Shown: positions 53,361-62,655 of the stretch, in pieces
Layout of the letters: each line of letters starts with the position of its first letter
How positions within the stretch are numbered: position 1 is the first letter of the stretch
From: Paracoccaceae bacterium
Lineage (GTDB): Bacteria; Pseudomonadota; Alphaproteobacteria; Rhodobacterales; Rhodobacteraceae
Assembly: GCA_027492585.1 (NCBI GenBank)
Contig: JAPUEK010000005.1
Coordinates: 1 to 64,000 of the forward strand
Length of the DNA stretch: 64,000 nt
Direction of reading: 5' to 3'
Program-made: the position numbers and the translations under genes
Notes under the pieces: generated by a model
The model's input: the letters and a program-made list of their open reading frames with translations, nothing else
Databases searched by the model: none
What the model was told of the DNA's origin: nothing

Positions 53361-53440
53361 CTCCGCCTCTCCGGTTTACCTCTCCGGCCCAGCCGCCTAG
53401 TCTCTCCCCTGACGAATCCTGCCTCAGGCCGAGAGACCCC

Positions 53441-55192
53441 ATGACGGATGCCCCCGAGCAAGCCTATCAGGTGCTTGCCCGCAAATATCGCCCCGAAACC
53501 TTCGCCGATCTCGTCGGGCAGGAGGCGATGGTCCGCACCCTCCGCAACGCTTTCGCCGCTGACCGCATCGCCCATGCCTTCATCATGACCGGCATCCGCG
53601 GCACCGGAAAGACCACAACGGCGCGGATCATCGCCAAGGGCCTGAACTGCATCGGCCCGGATGGCAAGGGCGGGCCGACGACCGAGCCTTGCGGCCAGTG
53701 CGACCCCTGCCGCGCCATCGCCGAAGGCCGGCATGTCGATGTGATGGAGATGGACGCCGCTTCCCGCACCGGGGTCGGCGACATCCGGGAAATCATTGAT
53801 TCCGTTCACTATCGTGCCGCCTCCGCCCGGTTCAAGATCTATATCATCGACGAAGTTCACATGCTTTCCACCTCGGCCTTCAACGCGCTTCTGAAGACGC
53901 TTGAAGAACCGCCCGCCCATGTGAAATTCATCTTCGCCACCACCGAGATCCGCAAGGTCCCCGTCACCGTCCTGTCGCGCTGCCAGCGGTTCGACCTGAA
54001 GCGGATCGAGCCGGAGGTGATGATGGCGCTGCTGGCAAAGATTGCGGCAGGCGAAGGGGCGCAGATCAGCGAAGGGGCTCTGGCGCTCATCACCCGTGCG
54101 GCCGAAGGCTCGGCCCGCGATGCCACCAGCCTTCTCGATCAGGCGATTTCCAATGGCGCGGGGGAGACCTCCGCCGATCAGGTGCGCGCCATGCTCGGGC
54201 TCGCCGACCGGGGCCGGGTGCTCGACCTTTTCGATCTGGTCATGCGCGGCGACGCCGGGGCGGCGCTTGCGGAACTGGCCGCGCAATATGCCGACGGGGC
54301 CGACCCGATGGCCGTCCTGCGCGATCTGGCCGAGATCACCCATTGGATTTCCGTCATCAAGATCACGCCGGAGGCCGCCGAAGATCCGACCGTGCCGCCC
54401 GATGAACGCTCCCGCGGGCTCGACATGGCTGCGCGCCTGCCGATGCGCGCCCTGAGCCGGATGTGGCAGATGCTGCTCAAGGCCATCGAGGAGGTGGCGC
54501 TTGCCCCCAATGCCATGATGGCGGCGGAGATGGCGGTGATCCGGCTGACCCATGTGGCCGAACTGCCCGACCCCGAAACCCTGATCAGGCGCCTGCAGAG
54601 CGAGCCGCGCCCGATGCCCGGCGGGGCGCCTGCGGGCGGGGGCGGCACCGTCCATGGCGCCATGGCGCAGGGGCCGATGATGCGCGCGCCGCTGGCCCCG
54701 ATGCGCGGTCCGACCATGCAGGGCGGGCAGGCGCTCGCGCTCGCCGAGAACCCGCTGACGGTTTACGCGAGCTTTCCGCAGGTCGTGGACCTCATCCGCG
54801 AAAAGCGCGACATGGTGCTGCTGACCGAAGTGGAAACCGGCGTGCGGCTGGTGAAATACGCCCCCGGCCGCATCGAGTTCGAGCCGGCTCCGGCTGCGCG
54901 TGCCGACCTTGCCGCGCGCCTTTCGCAGCGGCTTCAGGGCTGGACCGGCGCCCGCTGGGGCGTCTCCGTCGTCTCCTCCGGCGGGGCGGCGACGATTGCC
55001 GAGGACCGCGACAGCGAGGAAAACGCCGCCCGCGCCGAGGCGATGGAGAACCCTTTGGTGAAGGCCGTGCTGCTGGCCTTTCCCGAGGCGAAGATCAAGG
55101 ATATCCGCACCCCCGAAGCCATGGCCGCCGAAGCCGCCGCCCAGGCGCTGCCGGAGGTCGAGGATGAATGGGACCCCTTCGAGGAAAGCTGA
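53441..55192 (+). CDS. dnaX: DNA polymerase III subunits gamma/tau
   Basis: A 583-residue clamp-loader ATPase. Walker A is GIRGTGKTTT, zinc-binding cysteines lie in LNCIG and EPCGQCDPC, Walker B is IYIIDEVHML, and sensor SRC is in VTVLSRCQRF. Domain III follows, then a Gly/Met-rich linker and a C-terminal tau-like domain (about 440-583). No slippery A/T heptamer for a gamma frameshift was noticed. Starts the dnaX-ybaB-recR cluster. Confidence 0.96.
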   Translation: MTDAPEQAYQVLARKYRPETFADLVGQEAMVRTLRNAFAADRIAHAFIMTGIRGTGKTTTARIIAKGLNCIGPDGKGGPTTEPCGQCDPCRAIAEGRHVDVMEMDAASRTGVGDIREIIDSVHYRAASARFKIYIIDEVHMLSTSAFNALLKTLEEPPAHVKFIFATTEIRKVPVTVLSRCQRFDLKRIEPEVMMALLAKIAAGEGAQISEGALALITRAAEGSARDATSLLDQAISNGAGETSADQVRAMLGLADRGRVLDLFDLVMRGDAGAALAELAAQYADGADPMAVLRDLAEITHWISVIKITPEAAEDPTVPPDERSRGLDMAARLPMRALSRMWQMLLKAIEEVALAPNAMMAAEMAVIRLTHVAELPDPETLIRRLQSEPRPMPGGAPAGGGGTVHGAMAQGPMMRAPLAPMRGPTMQGGQALALAENPLTVYASFPQVVDLIREKRDMVLLTEVETGVRLVKYAPGRIEFEPAPAARADLAARLSQRLQGWTGARWGVSVVSSGGAATIAEDRDSEENAARAEAMENPLVKAVLLAFPEAKIKDIRTPEAMAAEAAAQALPEVEDEWDPFEES

Positions 55193-55202
55193 AAGGTAGA
55201 AC

Positions 55203-55547
55203 ATGCTGAAAGGTCTGGGTGGGCTCGGCGACATGGCCAAGATGATGAAGGCCGCGACCGAGATGCAGACGAAGATGGCCGAAATGCAGCAGGAGCTGGC
55301 GCGCACCGTCGTTGTCGGCGAATCGGGCGCCGGCCTCGTGAAGGCGCGCTGCACGGCCAAGGGTGAGGTGACGGGCCTTGATATCGACGCCTCCATCCTC
55401 GTGCCGTCCGAAAAGGAAGTGCTGGAGGATCTGATCCTCGCCGCGATCAAGGACGCGCAGGCGCGGGCGCAGACCCGCTCGGCAAGCGAGCTGCAACGGC
55501 TGACCGAGGCGCTCGGACTGCCGCCGGGCATGAACCTGCCCTTCTGA
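55203..55547 (+). CDS. YbaB/EbfC family nucleoid-associated protein
   Basis: A 114-residue protein with [44 protein letters not shown] and a basic-acidic C-terminal helix, all YbaB marks. Binds DNA as a dimer. Ten bases after dnaX; its stop shares a base with the recR start. Confidence 0.93.
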   Translation: MLKGLGGLGDMAKMMKAATEMQTKMAEMQQELARTVVVGESGAGLVKARCTAKGEVTGLDIDASILVPSEKEVLEDLILAAIKDAQARAQTRSASELQRLTEALGLPPGMNLPF

Positions 55548-56146
55548 TGCCCGGCGAGACCCGCGACATCGAGACCCTGATCGAGCTGATGGCCCGCCTG
55601 CCCGGCCTCGGCCCGCGCTCGGCCCGGCGCGCGGTGCTGGCGCTGCTGAAAAAGCGCGGACAGTTGATGGCGCCCCTGGCGCAGGCCATGGCCGGGGTGG
55701 CGCTTTCGGCGAAGGATTGCGTGGTCTGCGGCAATATCGGCACCTCGGAAATCTGCCCGATCTGTGCCGATCCGGCCCGCGCCACCGGCGAAATCTGCGT
55801 GGTCGAGGATGTCGCCGACCTTTGGGCGATGGAGCGGGGCGGCGCCTTTCACGGGCGATATCATGTGCTTGGCGGTACGCTTTCGGCGCTCGACGCCGTG
55901 GGGCCGGTGGAATTGGGCATCCCGAGGCTGGTCGATCGGGTGGCGCGCGACGGGGTGGGCGAGGTGATCCTCGCGCTCAATGCGACCGTGGACGGCCAGA
56001 CCACCGCCCATTACCTCGCCGATGCCCTTGCCGGGACCGGCGCGCAGATCACCACCCTTGCCCAGGGCGTGCCGATCGGCGGCGAGCTCGACTATCTCGA
56101 CGATGGCACAATCGGCGCGGCCCTGCGCGCGCGGCGCAAGCTTTAG
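55547..56146 (+). CDS. recR: recombination mediator RecR
   Basis: A 199-residue protein: helix-hairpin-helix at [14 protein letters not shown], a C4 zinc finger (CVVCGN-x-CPIC) at about 56-73, a Toprim domain starting [16 protein letters not shown], and the C-terminal [23 protein letters not shown]. Works with RecF/RecO to load RecA at gaps. The dnaX-ybaB-recR order is widely conserved. Confidence 0.96.
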   Translation: MPGETRDIETLIELMARLPGLGPRSARRAVLALLKKRGQLMAPLAQAMAGVALSAKDCVVCGNIGTSEICPICADPARATGEICVVEDVADLWAMERGGAFHGRYHVLGGTLSALDAVGPVELGIPRLVDRVARDGVGEVILALNATVDGQTTAHYLADALAGTGAQITTLAQGVPIGGELDYLDDGTIGAALRARRKL

Positions 56147-56226
56147 GTCACAAACTTCCCCGCTTTGGCCACAGTCCTGCCCCAATCCGGAGAAAGGATG
56201 GGGTATCAGTCATGCAGGAGAGGACA

Positions 56227-56427
56227 ATGGCCGCAATCGCAGTGATCGCCGGGGGGACGTTCGGCTTCATTTCCGCCCTTGCCGCGCTGATGATCTTCGA
56301 TGCGGGTATCCTGTTGGCGCTTGGCCTCTGGGCCTTCGGCGGCATCGCCATCGCCCTGTTCCTGTTGCTGGTCGCCCTTCTGCCGAAACGTCAGCGCGCC
56401 CCGATCCTTGTGACCGAACACGCCTGA
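56227..56427 (+). CDS. small two-helix membrane protein (66 aa)
   Basis: Start chosen at ATG 56227 behind AGGAGAGGA; ATG 56212 upstream has no site. Two apolar helices (IAVIAGGTFGFISALAALMIF and ILLALGLWAFGGIAIALFLLLVAL) and a short tail KRQRAPILVTEHA. Unknown role. Confidence 0.68.
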   Translation: MAAIAVIAGGTFGFISALAALMIFDAGILLALGLWAFGGIAIALFLLLVALLPKRQRAPILVTEHA

Positions 56428-56590
56428 TCCGCAGATTTTTCTTGATCTGGACGGGCTTCCCCCCCATATCAACGGCGCGACGTTATCTCTACTCGATCCC
56501 TGTCTCCGTTTTCGGCCACAGCATTCGACCTAGCTGACTGCGCCGGGCCGCCGCAATCTCGCGGGCGGCAAAGCTAAAGGAGACTTCACG

Positions 56591-56797
56591 ATGGCCAAGG
56601 GCACCGTGAAATGGTTCAATGAGACCAAAGGCTACGGCTTCATTGCCCCGGAAGGCGGCAAAAAAGACGTGTTCGTTCACATCACCGCGCTGGAGCGCGC
56701 TGGTCTGCGCTCGCTGAAAGATGGCCAGCCGGTCACGTTCGACATCGAAGCCGGCCGTGACGGCCGCGAATCGGCCACCAATCTCGCTCTGGCGTGA
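56591..56797 (+). CDS. cold-shock protein (CspA family)
   Basis: A 68-residue single cold-shock domain with RNP1 KGYGFIAP and RNP2 VFVHI. Binds single-stranded nucleic acid. AAGGAG lies upstream of the ATG, and a long untranslated lead (about 160 bases from the previous gene) is typical of csp messages. Followed by a strong terminator. Confidence 0.95.
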   Translation: MAKGTVKWFNETKGYGFIAPEGGKKDVFVHITALERAGLRSLKDGQPVTFDIEAGRDGRESATNLALA

Positions 56798-56842
56798 TCT
56801 CGGGTCGCCCGGCTGATTTCAGGCGGGTCGATGAACCGGAAG

Positions 56843-56865
56843 GGGCGGGTTTTCCCGCCCTTTTT
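56843..56865 (+). terminator. rho-independent terminator after the cold-shock gene
   Basis: Seven-bp stem GGGCGGG / CCCGCCC around TTTT followed by TTTTTC, 45 bases after the stop. Confidence 0.88.
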
Positions 56866-56960
56866 CATTCGGGACAGATTTGTCCGAAGGAATCTGTCAA
56901 AATCCCTTGAAGGATTTTGATCCCGCCTCCCGCCTCCGCAGAGACGGTGCGGAGAAGACC

Positions 56961-57395
56961 TCAGATCAGGTGCCGCGCCAGTTTCTCGCGCAGGGCATGT
57001 TCGAATCCGACCCGCAGCGACACGGCCGACAGCGGCGCGCGCAGTTCGGTGGGAGCAACCGCCTGCTCGGGGAAAACCTGACGCTGGCAGTCGCGGCTGA
57101 TCAGGATGACCGGAAGGCGGCGGGCCGTCTCGCCCAGCATGGCGGTGGCGCGGCGGCCAAGTTCGATCCCGCCCATCGTGTCGCAGTCGATGACCAGCAG
57201 TTCATAGCCACGCGGATCGTCAAGCGCGGCTTCGAGACCGAAGAACAGCTCATCCGCCACCTCGACCCGCCCGCCGATCCCGGCAAGGCGCTGCGCGATC
57301 GGTCCTCTTTCCGGCTCCGTCGTCAGAAGCAGGGCGCGGATACCGAAGCCGACAAGGGCGGCATTTTCTTGTTCGAAGGACCGGATAAGCTGCAT
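56961..57395 (-). CDS. receiver-like (response-regulator-fold) protein
   Basis: A 144-residue single domain. ALLLTTEPERGPIAQRL corresponds to strand 1 and helix 1 and YELLVIDCDTMGGIEL to strand 3 with the Asp, while LPVILISRD corresponds to strand 4. The acidic pair at the end of strand 1 and the late Lys of true receivers are not clear, so it may be an atypical or non-phosphorylated receiver. No output domain. Confidence 0.6.
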   Translation of the reverse strand: MQLIRSFEQENAALVGFGIRALLLTTEPERGPIAQRLAGIGGRVEVADELFFGLEAALDDPRGYELLVIDCDTMGGIELGRRATAMLGETARRLPVILISRDCQRQVFPEQAVAPTELRAPLSAVSLRVGFEHALREKLARHLI

Positions 57396-57579
57396 GACCG
57401 TCGCCTCAACTGGATGTCATCATGGTTTACTCGCCGGTTGTGGCGAAATTGGGAACAATTCGGGGCATTTTCCCCGCATCTTTGCCCGCGTCGTTTTTCG
57501 CCCATGGCGGGGGCGCAGGCGGGATTGCGGGGTGAGGGCTTTGCCCTCAGGGTGGTTTCAGGGAACCGACGAGGCCAGA

Positions 57580-58509
57580 ATGACAGCCCCCGATTACCAA
57601 AGCCTTATCGACGCCCCGACCTGGGAGTTCATCCGGGCGACGGATGCCGCCTATCCGCCCGACACGGCCAGCCTTTCCATCGCCGACCAGCGGGCGATCT
57701 ACGACCGCATGTGCCGCATCTTCTTCCGCGGCTATCCCGAGGGGGTGACGGCCGAGGATCGCCGCATCGCCGGGGTGCCGTGCCGGGTCTATCCCGGCGC
57801 GCTGCCGCGCGTGGTCTATTTCCACGGCGGCGGTTTCGTCGTCGGCGGGCTGCACAGCCATGATGATGTCTGCGCCGAAATCCGCGGCCGCACCGGGCTG
57901 GAGGTGGTGAGCGTCGATTACCGCCTCTCGCCGGAGCATCGCCATCCGGCGGCCCTTGACGATGCGCTTGCCGTGACCCGGGCGCTCGGGGCGGAGCCGC
58001 TGCTGCTCGCGGGCGATTCCGCCGGGGGCAATCTTGCGGCCGCGACGGCCCACGCCCTGCGCGGCGAGGTGGCGCCGCTCGGTCAGGTGCTGATCTATCC
58101 GGGGCTTGGCGGGGACAGGGATGCGGGCAGTTCCCTCACCCATGCCCATGCGCCGATGCTGACCCGCGACGATGTGATCTTCTATGCCGGAATCCGTCAT
58201 GGCGGCGAGATCCCCGACCCCGATCCGAGCGTCTCGCCCCTTCTCGACCCCGATTTCACCGGCCTGCCGCCGACGCTCGCCCTCAGCGCCGAATGTGATC
58301 CGCTGGCCGATGACGCCATGCACTATGCCGGGCGGATCAATGCCGCCGGGGGCCGTGCGCTTTGGCTCAAAGAGCCGGGTCTCGTCCACGGCTATCTGCG
58401 CGCCCGCGCCAGCGTGCCGCGCGCAAGCGCCTCCTTCACCCGCATCGTCACCGCCCTGTCGGCCTTCGCCAATGGCGATTGGCCCATCTTCGAGGAGCCT
58501 GCCCCATGA
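57580..58509 (+). CDS. alpha/beta hydrolase (HSL-type esterase)
   Basis: A 309-residue hormone-sensitive-lipase-family hydrolase: oxyanion HGGG in VVYFHGGGFVVGG, nucleophile elbow GDSAGGN, acid in AECDPLADDA and His in LVHGYL. Predicted cytoplasmic. Its stop overlaps the aldolase start by four bases. Confidence 0.92.
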   Translation: MTAPDYQSLIDAPTWEFIRATDAAYPPDTASLSIADQRAIYDRMCRIFFRGYPEGVTAEDRRIAGVPCRVYPGALPRVVYFHGGGFVVGGLHSHDDVCAEIRGRTGLEVVSVDYRLSPEHRHPAALDDALAVTRALGAEPLLLAGDSAGGNLAAATAHALRGEVAPLGQVLIYPGLGGDRDAGSSLTHAHAPMLTRDDVIFYAGIRHGGEIPDPDPSVSPLLDPDFTGLPPTLALSAECDPLADDAMHYAGRINAAGGRALWLKEPGLVHGYLRARASVPRASASFTRIVTALSAFANGDWPIFEEPAP

Positions 58510-59267
58510 CCCACCATTCCGCCAATCTCACCCAGAACCTCACCCATTGGGCCGAGCGCGTCGATCTCGCCGCCGCCTTCCGCTGGACGGTGGAACTGAA
58601 CCTGCATGAGGCGGTTTCCAACCATTTCAGCCTGGCGCTGAACCCGGAGGGGACGCGCTTTCTGATCAATCCGAACATGCGGCATTTCTCGCGCATCCGC
58701 GCCTCGGATCTCCTGGAACTCGATGCCAACGACCCGAAGACGATGGACCGCCCCGATGCGCCGGACCCGACGGCCTGGGGCCTGCACGGCTCCATCCACC
58801 GCGCCCTGCCCCATGCGCGCTGCGTCCTGCATGTCCATTCCATCCACGCGACGGTGCTGGCGAGCCTTGCCGACAGCCACCTGCCGGCCATCGACCAGAA
58901 CACCGCCATGTTCCACAACCGCCATGTGGTCGATGGCGGCTATGGCGGCATGGCCTTCGGCGACGAAGGCGCGCGCTGTGCCGAGATGCTGCGCGATCCG
59001 AAGATCAGCACGATGATCATGGGCAATCACGGGGTCCTGGTGCTCGGCCGTTCCGTCGCCGATGCCTTCAACCGCCTGACCTATTTCGAGCGTGCCGCGG
59101 AGACCTATATCCGGGCGCTCCAGACCGGCCGGCCGCTGCGCGTTCTCTCCGAAGAGGTCGCCGAGAAGACCGCGCAGGAATGGGAGGACTATCCGGGCTA
59201 TGCCGAAGCCCATCTGCGCGAGATCAAGGCCATTCTGGACGAACGCGGCTCTTCCTACGCAAGCTGA
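58506..59267 (+). CDS. class II aldolase/adducin family protein
   Basis: A 253-residue protein: NHFSLALN (glycine-loop region), zinc ligands in VLHVHSIHATVL and IMGNHGVLVLG, acid near 75-80. The substrate is unknown; family members act on fuculose- or ribulose-phosphates or as decarboxylases. ATGA coupling to the esterase suggests a shared pathway. Confidence 0.88.
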   Translation: MTHHSANLTQNLTHWAERVDLAAAFRWTVELNLHEAVSNHFSLALNPEGTRFLINPNMRHFSRIRASDLLELDANDPKTMDRPDAPDPTAWGLHGSIHRALPHARCVLHVHSIHATVLASLADSHLPAIDQNTAMFHNRHVVDGGYGGMAFGDEGARCAEMLRDPKISTMIMGNHGVLVLGRSVADAFNRLTYFERAAETYIRALQTGRPLRVLSEEVAEKTAQEWEDYPGYAEAHLREIKAILDERGSSYAS

Positions 59268-59286
59268 GCCGCTCCGGCGGATCGGC

Positions 59287-60117
59287 TCAGGGAGTGAAAA
59301 ACGGTTTCGCTTTCATCGTCTCCGGCACCGGCACACCGAGCCGGGTCAGGATCGAAGGCGCGAGCGCCAGTTGGTCCAGAATCACATCCGGCCCCGGCAG
59401 CTCGCTGGCGCCGAAGTAGTAGAAGGCGAAATCGCGCTGCTCCTCGGTGGTGCCGCCGTGGTGGCCGCGCCCGTCCTGCCCGTGGTCGGCGGTCACGATC
59501 ACCTCGTAGCCGCCGCGCCGCCAGCGGTCGATGAAGGGGGCCAGCACCCCGTCCATCGCATAGCAGGCATGGTCCATCTCGGCGCAATCGTGGTGGAAGC
59601 GGTGACCCATGCTGTCGAGCGTGCAGGTGTGCAGGATGCCGTAGTCGATGCCCTTGACCTCTGCCAGACGGGTGAGCGTGCCGAAAAGGTCGTGGTCGGC
59701 GGGGGTCATCTGGTTGTCCATGCCGTAGCCGTGCATGGTGTGGAAGCGGCCATGGGTGATCGGCCCCTCCGGCTCATCATATTCGATGTCGCGGACCACA
59801 TCGAAGGGGGCGCGGTTGAAGAACTCCGACCAGTAGGAATGGGTGACGGCCCCGGTCTTCAGCCCCGCCTTTGCCGCCTCCGAGAAGATGTCGGGGAAGT
59901 CGAGCCGGCGGATATTGGCATTGTCCCAGATCCGGTGCTGTTGCGGCAGCACCCCGGTATGGATCGAGGCATAGCAGCAGGCCGAGGTCGAGGGCAGCAC
60001 CGCCCGCATCTTCCGCACCCGCGCCTCGCCGCTGGCCACCCAGCCTTCGAGGTTGCCGAAGAGACGGCGCCAGTTCCGGTAAGGCACCCCGTCGAGGAGG
60101 ATGAGGAGGAGCTTCAT
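59287..60117 (-). CDS. alkaline-phosphatase-superfamily (nucleotide pyrophosphatase-like) protein
   Basis: A 276-residue hydrolase: LLILLDGVPYRNW (metal Asp), the nucleophile in LPSTSACCYASIHTG, and TADHGQDGRGHHGG for the second metal site. Resembles the phosphodiesterase/nucleotide-pyrophosphatase group. No signal peptide. Convergent with the aldolase gene. Confidence 0.83.
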   Translation of the reverse strand: MKLLLILLDGVPYRNWRRLFGNLEGWVASGEARVRKMRAVLPSTSACCYASIHTGVLPQQHRIWDNANIRRLDFPDIFSEAAKAGLKTGAVTHSYWSEFFNRAPFDVVRDIEYDEPEGPITHGRFHTMHGYGMDNQMTPADHDLFGTLTRLAEVKGIDYGILHTCTLDSMGHRFHHDCAEMDHACYAMDGVLAPFIDRWRRGGYEVIVTADHGQDGRGHHGGTTEEQRDFAFYYFGASELPGPDVILDQLALAPSILTRLGVPVPETMKAKPFFTP

Positions 60118-60149
60118 GTCAGGGGTCCTTCCGGCGGCAAGTGCCGGGA

Positions 60150-60187
60150 GCCTCCGGCGGGGATATTTGAGCCAGTATGAAAGGGCC
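60150..60187. repeat. dispersed intergenic repeat, half copy F
   Basis: GCCTCCGGCGGGGATATTTG followed by AGCCAGTATGAAAGGGC. Lies between the phosphatase-like gene start and the stop of the ABC ATPase gene. Confidence 0.7.
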
Positions 60188-60203
60188 GGGGTCTGATTTG
60201 GGA

Positions 60204-61841
60204 TCAGTTCCCGGCGCTTGCCATCTTGCGGGTCGCCAGCACCTCTTCGAGCCAGCCGAGCCGCATTTCCGGCACGGAGGACAGGAGGAGATCGGTGTAA
60301 TCATCGAAGGGCGGGGTCAGCACATCGGTCTTGCCGCCGTAACGCACCACCTGGCCGCGATACATCACCGCGATGCGGTCGGCGATGGCCTTCACCGTCG
60401 CGAGGTCATGGGTGATGAAGAGATAGGCCACCCCCTCGCGCGCCTGAAGGTCGAGCAGGAGCTTCAGGATGCCGTCGGCGACGAGGGGATCGAGCGCGCT
60501 CGTCACCTCGTCGCAGATGATCAGCTTCGGCTTGGCGGCAAGGGCGCGGGCGATGCAGACGCGCTGCTTCTGGCCGCCGGAGAGCTCCGCCGGGTAACGG
60601 TCGGCAAAACCCTTGCCCATCTCGATCTGGTCGAGAAGTTCCTGAATCCGCTGGCGTTTCGCCTCGCCCTTCAGGCCGAAGTAAAACTCCAGCGGGCGCC
60701 CGATGATCGTGCCGACCGTCTGGCGCGGGTTCATCGCGGTATCGGCCATCTGGTAGATCATCTGCAATTCGCGCAGATCATCCTTGGAGCGCGCCGCAAG
60801 CGCCGGGGACAGCGCGCGCCCGGCGAAGGTGATCCGTCCCGCCGTTGCCGGCAGAAGCCCGGTGATCACCCGCGCCAGCGTCGATTTGCCCGATCCGCTT
60901 TCGCCCACCACCGCCAGCGTCTGCCCCGGCGCCAGATCGACGGTGACGTTCTTCAGCACGTCGAAGGTCGTCCCCTTGTAGCGCGCCGTCACGTTCTGCA
61001 CCGACAGGACCGCATTGGCCTGCGGCTTTTCGTGATGCTCGATGGAGCGGACGGAGACGAGCGCCTTGGTATAGGGCTCCCGCGGGGCGTTGATGATCTG
61101 GTCGGTGGTGCCGTATTCGACCTTCTTGCCGTGGCGCAGCACGAGGATGTCATCGGCGACCTGCGCCACCACGGCAAGGTCATGGGTGATGTAGAGCGCG
61201 GCCACCCCGGTATCGCGGATCGCCTGCTTGATCGCCACCAGCACGTCGATCTGCGTGGTCACGTCGAGCGCGGTCGTCGGCTCGTCGAAGATCACCAGAT
61301 CGGGTTTCGGGCAAAGCGCCATGGCCGTCATCGCCCGCTGCAACTGCCCGCCGGAGACCTGATGGGGATAGCGGTTGCCGAAGGTTTCGGGGTTCGGGAG
61401 GCCGAGCTTGCGGAACAGCTCCACCGCCCGCACCTCCGCCTCGGCCCGGCCCATGACGCCGTGGAGGAGCGTGGTCTCGATCACCTGCTCCATCAGCTTC
61501 TTGGCCGGGTTGAAGGCGGCGGCGGCCGATTGCGCGACATAGGTGACTTCCTTGCCGCGCAGGGCGCGCAGCGCCCCCGGCCCCGCCCCGCGGATGTCGC
61601 GGCCGTTGAGCAGGATCTGCCCGCCGGTCAGCCGCACCCCGCCGCGGCCATAGGCCATGGCCGAAAGGCCGATGGTGGATTTCCCAGCCCCGGATTCGCC
61701 GATCAGCCCCAGCACCCGGCCCTTTTCCACCGCGACCGACACGTCATCGACCAGCACCACATGGCGCGGCGGTTCGCCGGGGGGATAGGAGGTCGCCTCG
61801 ATCTTCAGATTGCGGATGTCGAGCAACATGTCAGCCACCAC
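60204..61841 (-). CDS. oligopeptide-type ABC transporter, fused ATP-binding protein
   Basis: A 545-residue protein of two ABC ATPase halves: Walker A GESGAGKST and GESGSGKST, signatures VSGGQLQRA and LSGGQKQRV, Walker B LVIFDEPTT and LIICDEVTS. The DEVTS in the second site is slightly unusual (Val for Pro). It belongs to the DppDF/GsiA group. GTG 61841 overlaps the permease stop; ATG 61829 is an alternative. Last gene of the operon that begins beyond the right edge. Confidence 0.9.
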   Translation of the reverse strand: MVADMLLDIRNLKIEATSYPPGEPPRHVVLVDDVSVAVEKGRVLGLIGESGAGKSTIGLSAMAYGRGGVRLTGGQILLNGRDIRGAGPGALRALRGKEVTYVAQSAAAAFNPAKKLMEQVIETTLLHGVMGRAEAEVRAVELFRKLGLPNPETFGNRYPHQVSGGQLQRAMTAMALCPKPDLVIFDEPTTALDVTTQIDVLVAIKQAIRDTGVAALYITHDLAVVAQVADDILVLRHGKKVEYGTTDQIINAPREPYTKALVSVRSIEHHEKPQANAVLSVQNVTARYKGTTFDVLKNVTVDLAPGQTLAVVGESGSGKSTLARVITGLLPATAGRITFAGRALSPALAARSKDDLRELQMIYQMADTAMNPRQTVGTIIGRPLEFYFGLKGEAKRQRIQELLDQIEMGKGFADRYPAELSGGQKQRVCIARALAAKPKLIICDEVTSALDPLVADGILKLLLDLQAREGVAYLFITHDLATVKAIADRIAVMYRGQVVRYGGKTDVLTPPFDDYTDLLLSSVPEMRLGWLEEVLATRKMASAGN

Positions 61842-62655
61842 GGCCCCCTTTCAGGCTCGTGGTGCGCGACAGCACCCAATCGGCCACGAGGTTCACGGAA
61901 ATCGCCAGCGCGGCAATGGCGAGCGCCGGCATCAGCGCCGCCGCTTTGCCGTAGATGAGGCCGTCCTTGTTCTCCTTCACCATGCCGCCCCAATCGGCCA
62001 GCGGCGGCTGGATGCCGAGCCCGAGGAACGAGAGCGTGGAGATGAAGAGCACCGCAAAGATGAAGCGCAGGCCGAATTCGGCGACCAGCGGGGAAAGGGC
62101 ATTGGGCAGGATCTCGCGGAAGATGATCCAGCCCTGCTTTTCGCCGCGCAGCTTTGCGGCCTCGACGTAATCCATCACCGCGATATCCATGGCAACGGCG
62201 CGGGAAAGCCGGAACACCCGCGTTGCGTCCAGGACCCCCATCAGCAGGATCAGCACCGTGAGGCTGATCGGCAGCACCGACAGCACGACAAGCGCGATGA
62301 TCAGCGAGGGGATCGCCATGACCAGATCGACCGCCCGCGACAGGAGCTGGTCGATCCAGCCCCCTTGCGTCGCCGCGACGAAGCCGAGGATGGAGCCCAT
62401 GGAAAAGGCCAGGAGCGACGAGATCGTGGCCACGAAGATGGTGATCTGGCCGCCGTAGATCAGCCGGCTGAGAATGTCCCGACCGATGGTATCGGTGCCG
62501 AGCCAGAACTGCGCCGAAGGCGCCTCCCAGACCTTGCCCACCGCCGCATCGAGCGGATAGGGCGCAAGAAAATCGGCAAAGATCGCGGCCAGAAAGAAGG
62601 CGCCGGTGAAGATCAGGCCCAGAAGGGCGGACAGGGGGATCTGGGTGATCTTCAT
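61831..62655 (-). CDS. oligopeptide-type ABC transporter permease (DppC-like)
   Basis: A 274-residue permease. N-terminal helix ALLGLIFTGAFFLAAIFADFLAPYP, then FWLGTDTIGRDILSRLIYGG, the DppC mark, and EAA loop AAKLRGEKQGWIIFREILPNAL. ATGA overlap with the upstream permease. Confidence 0.92.
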   Translation of the reverse strand: MKITQIPLSALLGLIFTGAFFLAAIFADFLAPYPLDAAVGKVWEAPSAQFWLGTDTIGRDILSRLIYGGQITIFVATISSLLAFSMGSILGFVAATQGGWIDQLLSRAVDLVMAIPSLIIALVVLSVLPISLTVLILLMGVLDATRVFRLSRAVAMDIAVMDYVEAAKLRGEKQGWIIFREILPNALSPLVAEFGLRFIFAVLFISTLSFLGLGIQPPLADWGGMVKENKDGLIYGKAAALMPALAIAALAISVNLVADWVLSRTTSLKGGRGG

